Assembly (NCBI GenBank): GCA_965151315.1
Contig: CBCTZG010000059.1
Coordinates: 1 to 16,756 of the forward strand
Direction of reading: 5' to 3'
Origin: Avimonoglobus sp965151315
Lineage (GTDB): Bacteria; Bacillota; Clostridia; UBA1381
DNA: 16,756 nucleotides
Shown here one piece after another: positions 1 through 7,600 of the stretch (the stretch's first letter is position 1; each line of letters starts with the position of its first letter). A program made the position numbers and the translations under genes. Under the pieces are notes generated by a model, which was not told the DNA's origin, searched no databases, and saw nothing but the letters and a program-made list of their open reading frames with translations.

Positions 1-17
1 AGAGTTAATACTGTGTA

Positions 18-45
18 TTGACTATCGGAAACCCTTGATTTTACT
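18..45 (+). promoter_or_regulatory. Possible sigma-A-type promoter for the structured RNA
   Basis: TTGACT (18-23) resembles the -35 consensus and is followed after 16 bases by TTTACT (40-45), which matches four of six -10 bases. Transcription would begin near position 52, just ahead of the folded region described next. The -10 match is poor and such pairs occur by chance, so this is only a candidate. Confidence 0.25.
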
Positions 46-72
46 GCATTTGCGGGTAAGTCCTGTAAGAAC

Positions 73-325
73 ACTCGCACCATTACCGAAGGGCAATTTT
101 ACTTTGCCCAGAGGGTGAGAGTTTTGGGCGCAAAGGTGCCTGTGCGCGAACACAGGCATTTGCAGATCACAAAGGACGGTAAATGGTCTAGACATTTGCC
201 CGTCGGGCAATGAGATCGGTTTGCAAACGAGGTACGGACACTCCGAAAGCTCTTAACTTTACTTTTACTTTCGGTGAATAGCTTCCCCTTCGTATGTCCG
301 CCAGTGCGGGCTTGCGCCCAAAGCT
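73..325 (+). ncRNA. Putative structured non-coding RNA of unknown class
   Basis: No convincing protein is encoded here, but complementary segments nest into one consistent fold. A closing helix pairs 120-133 with 312-325 (14 bp, one G.U; the central 11 bp are perfect Watson-Crick). Inside it are three branches. The first is hairpin 137-144/151-158, perfect over 8 bp. The second is a helix 159-168/214-227 with one bulge, carrying a long hairpin 175-185/193-204. The third is a helix 235-240/295-300 carrying 243-249/268-274. A further 5' hairpin pairs 75-81 with 114-120 (one mismatch) around 91-96/104-109. Two pairs (U122.G323 and U180.G198) are wobbles only on the + strand and would be A/C mismatches on the other, which favours this orientation. 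I do not recognise a known family (not tmRNA, RNase P, SRP or a riboswitch I know). It could also be a remnant of a mobile-element RNA. Confidence 0.5.
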
Positions 326-377
326 ACCACAACCACAAAGATTTTATAGAGTTCAAGTTTTGCTCTTGACGGTTCGC

Positions 378-397
378 AGAGGATCCTCGCATCCTCT
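378..397 (+). terminator. Hairpin after the structured RNA, possible weak terminator
   Basis: AGAGGAT (378-384) and ATCCTCT (391-397) pair perfectly over 7 bp around a 6-base loop. The hairpin is followed by TATTTG, a short and imperfect U-run. It lies about 50 bases past the closing helix of the putative RNA and could end that transcript. The poor U-tract makes efficient termination uncertain. Confidence 0.35.
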
Positions 398-400
398 TAT

Positions 401-800
401 TTGCGTTCGAATTTTTCTGGGCTGAACAAGGTGGGCATTACTGGGCTTGCGTATAACCACTTGATTCCTCCGGAATATGAAATTGTCCATCCTGCCGGCG
501 ACATGGATACTATTTTCCGTTGTTATTTTTCAAATATAGTAGATGAAATAGCAAGAAAAGACCAGGCCGCTACATCAATAAATATTATCTTTCCCATCTG
601 TTTTTCGGCAGCTGACAGATGACGGTAGGCAATATATCTTAGAGCGGCGTTTAGACACGCTCAAGCAATTTTTATCAAATTCTGATATAACGGTCAATGC
701 TGTAGCGCTGGCCTCTGGGTTTCGGAATACGAACTACTTCCGCCGCATATCTAATTACACCGCTGGATTATCGGAAAGCCGCGGCGAATACTCTCGGTAA
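401..800 (+). pseudogene. Decayed AraC-family transcriptional regulator
   Basis: Frame 609-800 encodes a typical C-terminal half of an AraC DNA-binding domain: the linker helix (YILERRLDTLKQFL), then the second helix-turn-helix with the family signature VNAVALASGFRNTNYFRR, ending EYSR and TAA at 798-800. No start codon opens this frame; it opens after a stop at 579-581. The preceding frame (401-622) reads like the end of an AraC sensor domain, including HLIPPEY and NIVDEIARKDQAATSINIIF, and closes with a TGA where it overlaps the second frame. The first helix-turn-helix expected between the two parts is absent. The likeliest reading is a regulator broken by an internal deletion plus frameshift. 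It sits convergent to the sugar-degrading operon, as a former regulator of such a locus might, but it should no longer bind DNA normally. The C-terminal fragment is secure; its link to the 401-622 part is less so. Confidence 0.62.
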
Positions 801-851
801 GGCACCGGCTGTTTGCTGCCTTGGCTAGTTCTATACTTTCTTTTAGCATAC

Positions 852-886
852 AAAAGACGGCGGGAGGCAATTCCCCGCCGTCTTTT
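852..886 (-). terminator. Bidirectional rho-independent terminator of the operon
   Basis: A perfect 13-bp inverted repeat (852-864 with 874-886) has a GC-rich core, a 9-base loop, and A-tract/T-tract flanks. Either strand therefore gives a stem followed by U residues. It starts 33 bases beyond the stop of the GH78 gene and also lies 51 bases after the end of the AraC remnant, so it would end transcription from both sides. Confidence 0.92.
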
Positions 887-919
887 CTTAACTGCATTAT
901 TCGAGTTTCCCCTTTCCGC

Positions 920-3064
920 TCATCGTTCCCGCTCGTCTGCGCCACGCACGGTATACCGGATCTCCGCCGGAACCTGGATTTTCGGCGGCATACCCTGCCG
1001 TAGATCCACAATGATTTTTCCGTAAGGCGTAGGCATTTCAATATGGGCCGTCTCCAGGCCAAACAGATCCGGCGCCAGGGAAATCTCTGCAAAGCCGGGT
1101 TTGACCATGGAAAAGCCCATCAGTCTGCAAGGCAGCTGATAGGTAGGCGTCGCGCCCCAAGCATGGCTAAAATCGTAATGATAACCCGGATAATCTCCCC
1201 ATGCTTCTTTCATTCCCTTGCTGCACTCTTTGATCTGCTTCTCCCACCGGCGGATCTGGGCCAGCCCGTATTGTCCAAAAAGCCCGGCCTGATACAGCGC
1301 GTCCAGCACAAAATGCATAAAATACGGCTGCACATCGGTCAGTGCCGGATTTTTCATAACATGCTCCATAATTGGCTTTGCCCGTTCCGGCGGACACAGG
1401 CCGTACAGCACAGCCAGGGTATTTTCGTGCTTACCGTAATACCGTTTTGGTGGATTCGGCGGCAGCCATCCGCTGGTCTGGGCGCTTTCCGTATTCAGGC
1501 CGGCAAAGTACAGCCCCCGTTCCTTATCATAAAACAGCCGGTTAAAGCTTTCCCGCACCCGGTCCGCCATAGCCTTGCATTCCGCCGCCCGGGTGCCGTC
1601 CGCCAGGACGCTGTAAATCTGTTCCCCGTCCCGGAGGGCTTGGTAATAAAACGCGTTCATTACCGTTTGGCCCAGAGCCTTAGGCGGATGGTGCAGGTTA
1701 AATTCATCTACCGGGATCCAGTCTACAAACATAAAGTTCGGCGGGCTGTCAATGACCCCGTTTTCATCCTGATACGTTTTAAACCGGTCCAGCAGGATGG
1801 ACAGCGGTGTTTTCAATGCTTGCAAAACACTTTGATCGCCTGTAAACCAGTAATATTCCCAAAGCATCTGTACCCAGATCAGGCTATACGTCGTATGGAA
1901 TACGATCCCGCCCGCCATTTGAATATAGCTGCCGATCCGGACAAGGTCGAACCGGATCAGCCGGGGATCGCCAAAGGTAAAATACGTTATTTTTCCTTCA
2001 ATGAAATAATCCCCCGCACAGCCTAAATTCTCCTGGTGCATGGGACTGTCTAAGTGGATGCTCTGCCGGCAGATCTGCAGCGTCCATTTCCCTACATCAT
2101 AAATCTGATCCAGCTGCGGATCCGAGCTGCGAAAGGTTCCTTCTTCCAGAACAGGATAGCAGACAAACAAAAGCCGGATCTGTTGGATCGTCAAAGGCCC
2201 AGTGCTTTGATTGCCGGCGGTGATTTTCAACCCAGACAGGCTCTGCATCCGAAAGCCCTGATACCGGACGTCCCGATCCCCCCGCACTGTCTCCGCAAAC
2301 CGGGCGGAAGGATCCGTTTCCACCTCAAAGGGCGTCAGGGTCAGGGTAAACGGCCCCTGCGCCTGGACATCCGCAAAAATATAGGCGGAATAGATTTTGT
2401 CAAACACGACTGTAAATTCCCTCGTTTCCCCCGGGGCCACTGTTGCTGAAAACGGCGTCTGGGGATCGACCCAGGTCTGGGCCAGGTTGGGAATGGGAGA
2501 CGGCTTTAAGCTCCATACAGGCTTCACCGCCGAAGCCAGGCTCCATTCCCCCGGATCTTTTGTATAATCCACCAGGAATTCATCCTGATATATTTCGTTT
2601 GGACGGGCCTGCCAGGTTTGGTCCGTCCCCACCGTCTGCGTGCTGCCATCGGCATAGACCGCCCGGCAGGTCAGGTAAAAACCGCCCCGGCCGGCGGAAA
2701 CATCCGTCTGCACTGACGGGGACAGCTGCACCTGGGCAAAAAACGTCAATTCCGCGCTGTCCGCCGGTAGGGTATACCGGTTCTCGTAGTATTCCGGCAT
2801 CGGCGCCGTGTTGGCAAAATCGCCCCCCGGGCAGACCGGCCCCATCCCCACCAGCCGGCCGTTTACCCAAAACCGGAACCGGGTATCGCCGCTGACTGTA
2901 ATTTCCAGGCTTTCCGGCCTGCCGGACAGGGTATACGATTTTCTAAACTCTGCTATACAATATCTGACTGTTAAATGCTGATCAAAAACCGTATGGTTTG
3001 TCTGCTGCAGATCCGGGTAACGGCCCGGATCTAACCAGATCCATGCTCCTGTCTTCATTTTCAT
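920..3064 (-). CDS. GH78-type alpha-L-rhamnosidase, cytoplasmic
   Basis: This 714-residue protein is predicted to release terminal alpha-L-rhamnose from oligosaccharides. Residues about 1-300 are beta-rich; residues 60-72 (DTRFRFWVNGRLV) resemble the N-terminal beta-sandwich of GH78 enzymes. An (alpha/alpha)6 barrel follows from about 305 and a C-terminal beta domain from about 650. The catalytic segment DSPMHQENLGCAGD (339-352) matches the GH78 signature DCPQRDERLGWTGD and keeps Asp339, Glu345 and Asp352. Glu620 (MKEAW) is the likely counterpart of the late catalytic Glu, followed by SHAWGATP and PGF as in the family. The usual Trp before the GD pair is replaced by the C-A of LGCAGD. The start was chosen at ATG 3064 because AGGAGG lies 9 bases upstream; an upstream in-frame ATG at 3103 has no such site and overlaps the previous gene. 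There is no signal peptide, so it probably acts inside the cell. It is the last gene of the operon. Confidence 0.86.
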   Translation of the reverse strand: MKMKTGAWIWLDPGRYPDLQQTNHTVFDQHLTVRYCIAEFRKSYTLSGRPESLEITVSGDTRFRFWVNGRLVGMGPVCPGGDFANTAPMPEYYENRYTLPADSAELTFFAQVQLSPSVQTDVSAGRGGFYLTCRAVYADGSTQTVGTDQTWQARPNEIYQDEFLVDYTKDPGEWSLASAVKPVWSLKPSPIPNLAQTWVDPQTPFSATVAPGETREFTVVFDKIYSAYIFADVQAQGPFTLTLTPFEVETDPSARFAETVRGDRDVRYQGFRMQSLSGLKITAGNQSTGPLTIQQIRLLFVCYPVLEEGTFRSSDPQLDQIYDVGKWTLQICRQSIHLDSPMHQENLGCAGDYFIEGKITYFTFGDPRLIRFDLVRIGSYIQMAGGIVFHTTYSLIWVQMLWEYYWFTGDQSVLQALKTPLSILLDRFKTYQDENGVIDSPPNFMFVDWIPVDEFNLHHPPKALGQTVMNAFYYQALRDGEQIYSVLADGTRAAECKAMADRVRESFNRLFYDKERGLYFAGLNTESAQTSGWLPPNPPKRYYGKHENTLAVLYGLCPPERAKPIMEHVMKNPALTDVQPYFMHFVLDALYQAGLFGQYGLAQIRRWEKQIKECSKGMKEAWGDYPGYHYDFSHAWGATPTYQLPCRLMGFSMVKPGFAEISLAPDLFGLETAHIEMPTPYGKIIVDLRQGMPPKIQVPAEIRYTVRGADERER

Positions 3065-3073
3065 TCCTGCTTT

Positions 3074-3079
3074 CCTCCT
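3074..3079 (-). promoter_or_regulatory. Ribosome-binding site deciding the GH78 start
   Basis: A perfect AGGAGG on the minus strand lies 9 bases before ATG 3064. It supports that start over the in-frame ATG at 3103, which would overlap the upstream gene's stop. Confidence 0.85.
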
Positions 3080-3090
3080 GCCGCCGGCGC

Positions 3091-5172
3091 TTATTCCTTG
3101 CATTTTCCCGGCTCAATGCCAATGCTGTCAAAGTTGATTTTTTCATAGGGGATCCGCTTGTTTTCATACCCCCAGATAACATCCGTGATCCGCACCGGCG
3201 ACAGATATTCGTCCCGGGCCTGCTGCTGTTTGGGTGTAAAATTAAAGTTTAGGCTGTCCTTATCTTGAAAATGCGTATACTGGTTTGTATACACATCGTT
3301 ATTCCAGTAACAGGTCCCAGGGGCAAAATCCTCCGTATAGGTCCGATACAAATACGGATATTTCTCCCGATAGACCGCCGAGGTAATATCCACCCCCCGC
3401 ATATCGCTGCCGTCAGCCGTGTGGATTCGCCGAATAATTAAAGGATCTTCATGCATTCTGTCGTAGGCGTTATGGCCGATATTCGGGTTTACCGCCGGCA
3501 GGCAGTCGATAAAAATATTATTGGCGACGCTGGTCTGCCCGCCCTGGGTCCAGTATATCGGGGTGAAAAACATTTCCCCGTCGGAAACGATATCGTAAAA
3601 GTAATTCCCATATACCATATTATATATGGTTCCGTCGTCCATGTAAATAGCTGCAACGCCCAATCCTGTTTTATAGGGATTGTGGATATGGTAGAAAAAG
3701 TTATACCGGAAGACATTTCCCACCTGGCTCATATCCCGGCCCATGTATATGGCCCCGCAGTCAGACACCTCCCGCACCACGTCATAAATTTTATTATATT
3801 CAATGATATGGTCGTTGCCGTGGAGATAAATGGCCATCCCAGCCATATCGTGGATCTCGCAGTGGTGGACGCTGTTCCCCACGCCCATCATATTCACGCC
3901 GGCCTTATAGGTTCTGTCTAAGCGGTTGGTATGGTGAATGTGGCAGTTTTCTACCCGGTTCCCGCCGCGCTCCAGGGTTTTCCGGCTGCCGCCGGAAAGA
4001 AGTATGCCCCCGGCGCCGGTATCGTAAATATGGCAGCCGGTGATCGTATGGTCATGGCCGCCGTCGTTGTCCCAGGCCATAAATTCGTAGAGGTATTCAT
4101 GCCAGGATCCCATTTCCCGGCTGATCGGCTTGGGCACTGGTATACCCGGGGCCCGGACACCGTGACAAGTGTGTTTCCCGTGGGGCTGGGGTTCGGCGCC
4201 CTGGCCAATCTGCACAGCTAAGATCCCCAGGTTCCTGAATGTGCAGCGGCTGATCGTCACGCCGCTCCCCCCTTGGATATACACGCCGCTGTTCCGGCTG
4301 TTTTCAAAGGTAATGCCGTCTATGACTACGTTTTGGGCATTTTCCACCGCTACCATGACCTTGTCTAGGGAGGATAGGATGATCTGTGCATCAGCAATAT
4401 CCCCTTTGGGGATGAAGTAAAGCTTTTTTGCCGCCCGGTCTACATAATATTCCCCTGGCTCCGTAAGCTCCTCCAGGAGGTTAACAATATACCAAGACGA
4501 ATGGCCGGTTACGGCAAAGCCAAAAATATGGGGCTGGGCCAGGGTGATTGTATCCCCACGGATCTTTTCGATGGGAATACAGTCGTCCGCCCAGGACTGG
4601 TGCGGCAGGCCGCCAATATACGCGTCCTTTGCCCCGGCCCAATTTTGGATCCGGGGATCCCGGCAGCGGAGCACCGGCTTTTTCATACTGTAATCTTCCT
4701 GGGCCGGCCGCGCCCCTGGGTCAATAATATCGCCTTGTGCAAACGGGATCTTTTTCCCGCCCTTGGGATATTGGGCTACGGTATAGGGTTCCCCGTTGAT
4801 AAACAGCTCATTGGGGGCGTTGACATAGGTCCGCCGGAAGCCCCTGGGGCCGTATTCCCCGTAGCGGATGGGATAGGGCGCCAGGTCGATCACCTGGATC
4901 CGCCCATCCCAGACCCGGGCCTTTGCAGGATCCAGCCGCACACCGCCGTCAAAGCTGACCGTCTCCTCGTGATATGCCCGGTATTGGGTATTGCTGTCCC
5001 GGTCGTCCAGGACAAATGTGCCGGAAAAGCAGTACCTTCCGCCCCGGATATATACCACTGCACCGTCTTCCGCCTGCCGGGCCGCTTCCCGGGCCCGCTC
5101 CAATGTTAAAAACGGCGCTTCCAGGGTCCCGGGGTTTTGGTCGCTGCCTGTGGTACTAACATAAATATTCAT
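3091..5172 (-). CDS. Right-handed parallel beta-helix glycosidase-like protein (GH141-like), cytoplasmic
   Basis: This 693-residue protein has no signal peptide. It opens with the beta-helix entry typical of GH141 and pectate-lyase-like proteins (MNIYVSTTGSDQNPGTLEAP, then LERAREAAR, residues 1-32). About residues 120-255 form an inserted beta region with an LFINGEPYTVAQYP segment. Residues about 270-565 are parallel beta-helix coils in which short asparagine- and isoleucine-rich turns recur (VVIDGITFEN, VTISRCTFRN, HTITGCHIYD, RVENCHIHHT, HHCEIHDMAG, IIEYNKIYDV). SDCGAIYMGRD (470-480) is a family hallmark that includes acidic residues. GH141 members are known to include an alpha-L-fucosidase acting on rhamnogalacturonan II and a xylanase; the substrate here cannot be read from sequence. 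ATG 5172 shares one base with the TGA of the GH95 gene (TGATG), so translation is probably coupled. The upstream GTG at 5175 is less likely. Another beta-helix family, such as a lyase or epimerase, is an alternative. Confidence 0.62.
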   Translation of the reverse strand: MNIYVSTTGSDQNPGTLEAPFLTLERAREAARQAEDGAVVYIRGGRYCFSGTFVLDDRDSNTQYRAYHEETVSFDGGVRLDPAKARVWDGRIQVIDLAPYPIRYGEYGPRGFRRTYVNAPNELFINGEPYTVAQYPKGGKKIPFAQGDIIDPGARPAQEDYSMKKPVLRCRDPRIQNWAGAKDAYIGGLPHQSWADDCIPIEKIRGDTITLAQPHIFGFAVTGHSSWYIVNLLEELTEPGEYYVDRAAKKLYFIPKGDIADAQIILSSLDKVMVAVENAQNVVIDGITFENSRNSGVYIQGGSGVTISRCTFRNLGILAVQIGQGAEPQPHGKHTCHGVRAPGIPVPKPISREMGSWHEYLYEFMAWDNDGGHDHTITGCHIYDTGAGGILLSGGSRKTLERGGNRVENCHIHHTNRLDRTYKAGVNMMGVGNSVHHCEIHDMAGMAIYLHGNDHIIEYNKIYDVVREVSDCGAIYMGRDMSQVGNVFRYNFFYHIHNPYKTGLGVAAIYMDDGTIYNMVYGNYFYDIVSDGEMFFTPIYWTQGGQTSVANNIFIDCLPAVNPNIGHNAYDRMHEDPLIIRRIHTADGSDMRGVDITSAVYREKYPYLYRTYTEDFAPGTCYWNNDVYTNQYTHFQDKDSLNFNFTPKQQQARDEYLSPVRITDVIWGYENKRIPYEKINFDSIGIEPGKCKE

Positions 5173-7538
5173 CACGCGTCCCCCTTTGGCTCTTTGATTT
5201 TAATCGTATATGTTTTCCCCTGTTCTGCCGGTATATGCAGAATACCGTCTATGATCTTATATTCCCCGTCTGCCTGATAATCCCCGCTGTTTTCCACGGC
5301 GATCCGCACCGTTTGGGCCTGGCTGGAAACAAAGGCGGCGCGCGTCAGGCGGCCCTGTTCCCACCAGATGTCAAAGGTCAGGCCGCCCCGGGCATGGATC
5401 CCGCAAAGGCTGCCGGCCGGCCATTGGGCCGGCAGCGCCGGCAGCAGCCGGACGATCCGCTCCCCGATCCTGCCTTCATGGCTTTGGATCAGCATTTCGT
5501 GGACGACCGCCGCATACCCCAGCATGCTGTCAATCTGGAAGCCAATATAATCGCCTATAAACCACACGTTAAAAAAGGCGCCCCTGAGATATTCCTGGAA
5601 GTATGCCTTTAACAGCTTACAGCATAAATCCCCTTCCCAAAACCGGGCATAAAACAGGGCCCCCCAGATGATGCTCCAGTTGCAGGCCAGGGCGCCGTGC
5701 TCCACCCGCCGGTCTATGGTATTTCTGGCCGCCTGGTAAAGCGCCGGATCCTGGGCGTTAATACAGTCCCCAGGATACAGGCCGATCAAGTGGGACACAT
5801 GCCGGTGCCCCGGCTCCGTTTCCTCATAATCCCGGATCCATTCCTGGATCGTCCCGTAACGCTTGCTGACTTGCAGCGGCATCAGGTTTTCAAGCCGCTC
5901 CCGGCAGGCGTCGATCCGTTTCCCCCGCTTTTTTAGCAGCCGGCTGGCATATAAAAACCGGGAAAGCGTCATGAATACGATTTCCAAATCCATGCTGCAT
6001 CCATACGACAGGGGCGAAGCCTTCCCTTCTGGGGTGACGAACATATTCTCCGGCGACGCCGAGGGCGCCGTCACATATTTCCCTTCCGGCCCCATTACCA
6101 GAAAATCGCAGATAAAATCCACGCATCCTGCCAGCAGCGGGTAAATCCGTTTTAAATAGCCCAAATCTTGGGAATATTCGTAATGTTCAAATAAATGCAG
6201 CATCATCCACGCGCCGGCCAGCGGCAGGATACCGTATGTCAGCCCGTCATGGAGGCCGGTCCGGCCAAAGGGGGTCACACAGTGGTGGATACACCAGCCT
6301 CTGGCGCCGTACATGTCCTTGGCTGTATCCCGTCCGGGCTTTGCCATATGCTCCATAAACTCCGTCAGGACCTGGATCCCCTGCTCCAGCCCTACGCTGT
6401 CCGCCTGCCAGTAATTCATCTGCAGGTTAATATTGGTATGGAAATCACTGTTCCAGGGGGCCTTGGTTTCCCAGCACCAAATTCCCTGTAAATTGGCCGG
6501 CAGGGTCGCCTGCAAAGCGCCGGCGGCAATCAGCAGGTATCGGGAATAGTTATAATACAAGACCATCGCCGCATTGGATACATGCCCTTGCTTCGCCGCC
6601 TGTATAATGGCGTATACATCCCTGGGCGCTTTTCCATCCGCCGCAAGCTCCAGGCGTACCTTCCGGTACTCCCGGCTGAATGCCTGCTCCGCCCGTTTTT
6701 TCAGCGCCGGATAGGAAAATGCTTCCGCCGCCCGGAGCTTCTCCGCGCACACAGCCTGGCAGTCGATATCCCGGGAATAATCCATCCGGCTGTAATCGTA
6801 ATCCGTTTTTGTGGTAAAATACAGCGTTACCGTTGAAGCGCCGCGGATCGTGGCGTCGCCGCCAAAGCCGTGCTGGATTTTCCCGTCCGTCTCAATCCGC
6901 AGTGCCAGCCCGTAGCGCATCCATTTTTCTGTCTCCATCCGTTTGGTACGCTGTACCATATAGCTGTCTCCCAGTTGCCCCAGCAGGACGATTCGGCCGT
7001 TTTCGCCCGTACAGGCGGTGTCCCCTTCGCCCCGGTATACTGCCAGACGGAACTGATCAAACCGGCCGGTGGTTTCGTACCGCGCCACCCCAATATCATC
7101 TGCACCGCTGATAAAATACGTCTGCGCAAAATGATCCTGGCCGATGGTATACCGGGTTGTGCTTACCCCAGTTTCCATGTTTAGGGTACGGCGGAAACCC
7201 CGGATCCTTCCGCAAATCCCTGTGTCAATATGCAGATTTGTCAGGAATTCATAGGAATCCAGCCGAGGAGGCTGCGACAGGAAATTTTTTTCCATCAGCT
7301 TCTGCGCCGCTTCCCCGTTTCCGGCAAAGATCAGCTGCCTGACCTGATCCAAAACCACCCGCGCGTTCCTGTTATTATCCCGTATCGGGTATCCGCTCCA
7401 TAGGCACTCGTCATTGATCACCAGCCGGTCGATTGTCCCTTTTGACATCACCATAGCTCCCATATGGCCGTTTCCCAAGGGGAACGCGTCATACCATTTT
7501 TCCGCTTTTTGTGTTGTTGTGAGCATATCAGTTTTCAT
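5172..7538 (-). CDS. GH95 alpha-L-fucosidase / alpha-L-galactosidase, cytoplasmic
   Basis: This 788-residue protein should hydrolyse terminal alpha-linked L-fucose or L-galactose by inversion. It has the GH95 layout. The N-terminal beta domain begins KWYDAFPLGNGHMGAMV (14-30) with LVINDECLWSGYP (39-51). The (alpha/alpha)6 barrel contains NLQGIWCWETKAPW and HTNINLQMNYW (349-377), SASPENMF (493-500), HRHVSHLIGLYPG (578-590) and GFQIDSMLG (666-674). A C-terminal beta domain follows LLPALPAQWPAGSLCGIHARGG. By analogy with the Bifidobacterium enzyme AfcA, Asn369/Asn371, Glu497 and Asp670 occupy the water-activating and acid positions, so the enzyme looks active. Motifs alone do not separate fucosidase from galactosidase. 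ATG 7538 was chosen because AAGGAG lies 7 bases upstream. An in-frame ATG at 7601 (TAATG with the previous stop) would place a perfect hairpin inside the coding region and add a non-conserved tail. No signal peptide is seen. Confidence 0.9.
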   Translation of the reverse strand: MKTDMLTTTQKAEKWYDAFPLGNGHMGAMVMSKGTIDRLVINDECLWSGYPIRDNNRNARVVLDQVRQLIFAGNGEAAQKLMEKNFLSQPPRLDSYEFLTNLHIDTGICGRIRGFRRTLNMETGVSTTRYTIGQDHFAQTYFISGADDIGVARYETTGRFDQFRLAVYRGEGDTACTGENGRIVLLGQLGDSYMVQRTKRMETEKWMRYGLALRIETDGKIQHGFGGDATIRGASTVTLYFTTKTDYDYSRMDYSRDIDCQAVCAEKLRAAEAFSYPALKKRAEQAFSREYRKVRLELAADGKAPRDVYAIIQAAKQGHVSNAAMVLYYNYSRYLLIAAGALQATLPANLQGIWCWETKAPWNSDFHTNINLQMNYWQADSVGLEQGIQVLTEFMEHMAKPGRDTAKDMYGARGWCIHHCVTPFGRTGLHDGLTYGILPLAGAWMMLHLFEHYEYSQDLGYLKRIYPLLAGCVDFICDFLVMGPEGKYVTAPSASPENMFVTPEGKASPLSYGCSMDLEIVFMTLSRFLYASRLLKKRGKRIDACRERLENLMPLQVSKRYGTIQEWIRDYEETEPGHRHVSHLIGLYPGDCINAQDPALYQAARNTIDRRVEHGALACNWSIIWGALFYARFWEGDLCCKLLKAYFQEYLRGAFFNVWFIGDYIGFQIDSMLGYAAVVHEMLIQSHEGRIGERIVRLLPALPAQWPAGSLCGIHARGGLTFDIWWEQGRLTRAAFVSSQAQTVRIAVENSGDYQADGEYKIIDGILHIPAEQGKTYTIKIKEPKGDA

Positions 7539-7545
7539 GGGCTGT

Positions 7546-7551
7546 CTCCTT
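7546..7551 (-). promoter_or_regulatory. Ribosome-binding site deciding the GH95 start
   Basis: AAGGAG on the minus strand is 7 bases before ATG 7538 and only 5 bases downstream of the intercistronic hairpin. It supports the shorter GH95 start and places the ribosome site right beside the hairpin. Confidence 0.8.
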
Positions 7552-7556
7552 TTTAT

Positions 7557-7587
7557 GGAAATAGGGCTGTTGTCCAGCCCTATTTCC
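7557..7587 (-). promoter_or_regulatory. Perfect intercistronic hairpin between the surface-protein and cytoplasmic-enzyme genes
   Basis: Arms 7557-7569 and 7575-7587 pair perfectly over 13 bp around a 5-base loop. The hairpin lies in the only long gap of the operon, 13 bases after the stop of the SLH protein gene and just before the GH95 ribosome-binding site. It lacks a U-run on the minus strand, so it is not a classic terminator. It may stabilise the 3' end of the upstream message, act as a partial terminator or processing site, or limit access to the GH95 ribosome-binding site, and so set different levels for the two halves of the operon. Confidence 0.75.
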
Positions 7588-7600
7588 AATTTGTATTCCA

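Noticed and set aside
22..210. Small minus-strand frame of 62 codons
   Set aside because: It matches no family I know, has no evident ribosome-binding site, and overlaps the helices of the putative structured RNA.
1..400. Group I/II intron, tmRNA, RNase P RNA or IscB/TnpB guide RNA
   Set aside because: I could not find the diagnostic elements (intron domain V, a tRNA-like end, conserved RNase P segments, or an adjacent nuclease gene). The region is left as an unclassified RNA candidate.
1043..2026. Long open frame on the + strand (327 codons) within the GH78 gene
   Set aside because: It is antisense to a well-conserved catalytic gene, has no family motif, and is the kind of open shadow frame expected in GC-rich coding sequence.
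3065..3103. N-terminal extension of the GH78 protein to ATG 3103
   Set aside because: It overlaps the upstream stop and lacks a ribosome-binding site, whereas AGGAGG is ideally placed before ATG 3064.
7557..7587. Hairpin considered as a full intrinsic terminator
   Set aside because: No run of U residues follows it on the minus strand, and the downstream genes have no evident promoter of their own.
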